Positions 11,424-13,149 of a stretch of DNA of 13,149 bases are shown here, in pieces. The position numbers and the translations under genes are program-made. Under the pieces are notes generated by a model. The model was not told the DNA's origin, did no database searches, and saw nothing but the letters and a program-made list of their open reading frames with translations. Numbering within the stretch: the first letter of the stretch is position 1; every line of letters starts with the position of its first letter. Source of the stretch: JBCBAP01 sp038532435 (GTDB lineage: Bacteria > Pseudomonadota > Alphaproteobacteria > Rhodobacterales > Rhodobacteraceae); the NCBI GenBank assembly GCA_038532435.1, contig JBCBAP010000081.1, positions 1-13,149 on the forward strand, written 5' to 3'.

Positions 11424-13149
11424 ATGTCCAGATACAACGCCCGCGTCGTGGAACCGAAATGGCAGGCCGCCTGGGATCAGGCTGGTCTGTTTCAGGCCGA
11501 GATCGATCCTGATCGGCCGAAGTACTACGTGCTGGAGATGTTTCCCTATCCATCCGGCCGCATTCATGTGGGGCACACCCGCAACTACGTGATGGGAGAC
11601 GTGGTTGCGCGCTACAAGATGGCGAACGGGTTCAACGTGCTTCACCCGATGGGCTTCGACGCCTTCGGGATGCCTGCGGAGAACGCAGCAATGGAGCGGG
11701 GTCTGCATCCCGGTGACTGGACCTACGAGAACATCGACATCATGCGCAAGCAGATGGAGCCTCTGGGCTTTTCCATCGACTGGACACGCTCCTTCGCCAC
11801 CTGTGACCCGGAATATTACGGTCAGCAGCAGGCAATGTTCCTCGATTTCCTGGAAGCCGCGCTGATCTACCGCAAGAATGCGGTCGTGAACTGGGATCCG
11901 ATCGACATGACCGTGTTGGCCAACGAGCAGGTCATCGACGGCAAGGGCTGGCGATCCGGCGCGGAAGTGGAGCGCAAGGAACTGACGCAATGGTTCTTCC
12001 GCATCTCCGACTATTCGGAGGAGTTGCTGGACGCGATCGACGGGCTGGACGCCTGGCCGGAGAAGGTGCGCCTGATGCAAGCGAACTGGATCGGCAAGTC
12101 CCGTGGCATCGAGGTAAGCTTTGCCCGGACCGATGGGGCGGAGCCGATCATCTGCTATTCGACGCGGCCGGACACCCTGCGCGGTGCGAGCTTCATCGCG
12201 ATCTCCCCGGATCACCCGATCTCGAAGGAGCTGGAGGCCACATCGCCGGAGGCTGCGTCCTTCATCGCCGAATGTCGCAAGGGCGGCACCTCCGCCGTCG
12301 AGCTGGAGACGGCGGAGAAGGTCGGCTTCGACACGGGCCTGACCGTCAAGCATCCGGTCTATCCGGACCGGGTGCTGCCGGTCTGGGTCGGAAACTTCGT
12401 GCTGATGGACTACGGCACCGGCGCGGTCTTTGGCTGCCCCGCGCATGACCAGCGGGATCTGGACTTTGCGCGGAAGTATGGCCTGCCCGTGATCAACGCG
12501 TTCCACATGGCCCCCGGTGATGCGGATGTGGAAGATGAGGCGCTCGTCCCGGCAAAGACCGAGACCGTCCACTATGTCGACCATTTCGCCGGTGTGACCG
12601 AGGTCACCAGCGAAGAGGGCATCGACGCGACCATCGACTGGATGGAGGCACGCGATCTGGGCACGGCGAAGACGCAGTTCCGCCTGCGTGACTGGGGCCT
12701 GAGCCGTCAGCGCTACTGGGGCTGCCCGATCCCGGTTGTCCATTGCGATGCCTGCGGCGTGGTCCCGGAAAAGAAGGAAAACCTGCCCGTTGAACTGCCG
12801 ACGGATGTCGACCTGTCGATCCCGGGCAACCCGCTCGACCGCCATCCGACCTGGCGCAACACGACCTGCCCGGCCTGCGGTGGTGCGGCGATGCGGGAAA
12901 CGGACACGATGGACACGTTCGTGGATTCGTCCTGGTACTTTGCCCGGTTCACCGCACCCCGGGCCACGACGCCGACGGAGGCGGATGCGGTCGCCTACTG
13001 GATGAACGTCGATCAGTACATCGGCGGCATCGAACATGCGATCCTGCACCTGCTCTACAGCCGGTTCTTCGCCCGGGCCATGCACAAGACGGGGCACCTG
13101 CCTGCCTTCGCGATTGAGCCGTTCAACGCGCTCTTCACCCAGGGCATGC
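11424..13149 (+). CDS. leuS: Leucyl-tRNA synthetase, N-terminal 575 residues (3' end outside window)
   Basis: A class I aminoacyl-tRNA synthetase that charges tRNA-Leu. The frame stays open to the end of the window; complete bacterial enzymes have about 850-880 residues, so about two thirds is visible. It begins MSRYNARVVEPKWQAAW and has the HIGH-type motif HVGH (residues 48-51) in FPYPSGRIHVGHTRNY, then GFDAFGMPAENAA. The CP1 editing domain shows STRPDTLRGASF and the GTGAVFGCPAHDQRD segment with the editing-site aspartate. A zinc-knuckle pair follows (CDACG and CPACG), then METDTMDTFVDSSWYF-like sequence (RETDTMDTFVDSSWYF) and QYIGGIEHAILHLLYSRFF. The KMSKS loop lies beyond the window. ATG 11424 has only a weak AGAGA upstream; it was chosen because it gives the conserved N-terminus. 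Confidence 0.96.
   Translation, partial: MSRYNARVVEPKWQAAWDQAGLFQAEIDPDRPKYYVLEMFPYPSGRIHVGHTRNYVMGDVVARYKMANGFNVLHPMGFDAFGMPAENAAMERGLHPGDWTYENIDIMRKQMEPLGFSIDWTRSFATCDPEYYGQQQAMFLDFLEAALIYRKNAVVNWDPIDMTVLANEQVIDGKGWRSGAEVERKELTQWFFRISDYSEELLDAIDGLDAWPEKVRLMQANWIGKSRGIEVSFARTDGAEPIICYSTRPDTLRGASFIAISPDHPISKELEATSPEAASFIAECRKGGTSAVELETAEKVGFDTGLTVKHPVYPDRVLPVWVGNFVLMDYGTGAVFGCPAHDQRDLDFARKYGLPVINAFHMAPGDADVEDEALVPAKTETVHYVDHFAGVTEVTSEEGIDATIDWMEARDLGTAKTQFRLRDWGLSRQRYWGCPIPVVHCDACGVVPEKKENLPVELPTDVDLSIPGNPLDRHPTWRNTTCPACGGAAMRETDTMDTFVDSSWYFARFTAPRATTPTEADAVAYWMNVDQYIGGIEHAILHLLYSRFFARAMHKTGHLPAFAIEPFNALFTQGM

Noticed and set aside
11187..13097. Long open frame of 636 codons on the minus strand opposite leuS
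   Set aside because: It is antisense to a sense frame with all leucyl-tRNA synthetase motifs; its translation is Arg/His/Asp-rich with no recognisable domain. Long antisense frames are common in GC-rich genomes.
1..13149. Mobile element, CRISPR array, tRNA or rRNA genes, toxin-antitoxin or defence system
   Set aside because: No transposase, repeat-spacer pattern, tRNA-like cloverleaf or defence-gene signature was found on either strand; base composition looks uniform by eye.

Overview
The window is a GC-rich bacterial chromosome segment, most likely from a member of the Rhodobacterales (family Rhodobacteraceae), perhaps a marine or salt-tolerant one. This is inferred from four things: a Rhodobacter-type porin, a two-domain 362-residue RibA, a CenR-like response regulator, and a DUF3576 lipoprotein placed directly before leuS. 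Protein character (an extremely acidic porin) fits a saline habitat. Nothing here looks like a prophage, transposon, CRISPR array or plasmid region. The gene complement is mainly housekeeping and transport.

Layout. (1) 1-4617, plus strand: a five-gene ABC importer of the branched-chain amino acid/amide (Liv/HAAT) class, in the order binding protein (5'-truncated by the window), LivG-type ATPase, LivF-type ATPase, LivH-type permease, LivM-type permease. A terminator-like hairpin sits between the binding protein and the rest, and another closes the operon. (2) 4672-6212, minus strand: exonuclease III and an enoyl-CoA hydratase/isomerase-family protein, translationally coupled by a 4-base overlap. 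(3) 6213-6496: a gene-free stretch with a candidate small RNA on the minus strand. It shows two hairpins with C-rich loops followed by a perfect 12-bp terminator hairpin. (4) 6497-7183, minus: an OmpR/PhoB-type response regulator resembling CenR. (5) 7368-8947, plus: ribA overlapped by an L,D-transpeptidase-fold gene. (6) 8938-9591, minus: a YggS/PLPBP-type PLP-binding protein, whose 3' end overlaps the transpeptidase gene by 10 bases. (7) 9708-10631, minus: an outer-membrane porin with a textbook terminator. (8) 10898 to the end, plus: a DUF3576 lipoprotein and the first 575 codons of leuS.

Functional themes. The importer genes form one machine: periplasmic capture, two permease subunits and two ATPases. 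The cenR-like regulator, porin, DUF3576 lipoprotein and L,D-transpeptidase relative are all tied to the cell envelope by family knowledge, but the window does not show that they are co-regulated. The most original signal is the putative intergenic small RNA between the response regulator and exonuclease III. Other points worth checking are a crotonase-fold protein lacking one of the two usual catalytic glutamates, a leaderless L,D-transpeptidase coupled to riboflavin synthesis, and a porin with almost no basic residues.
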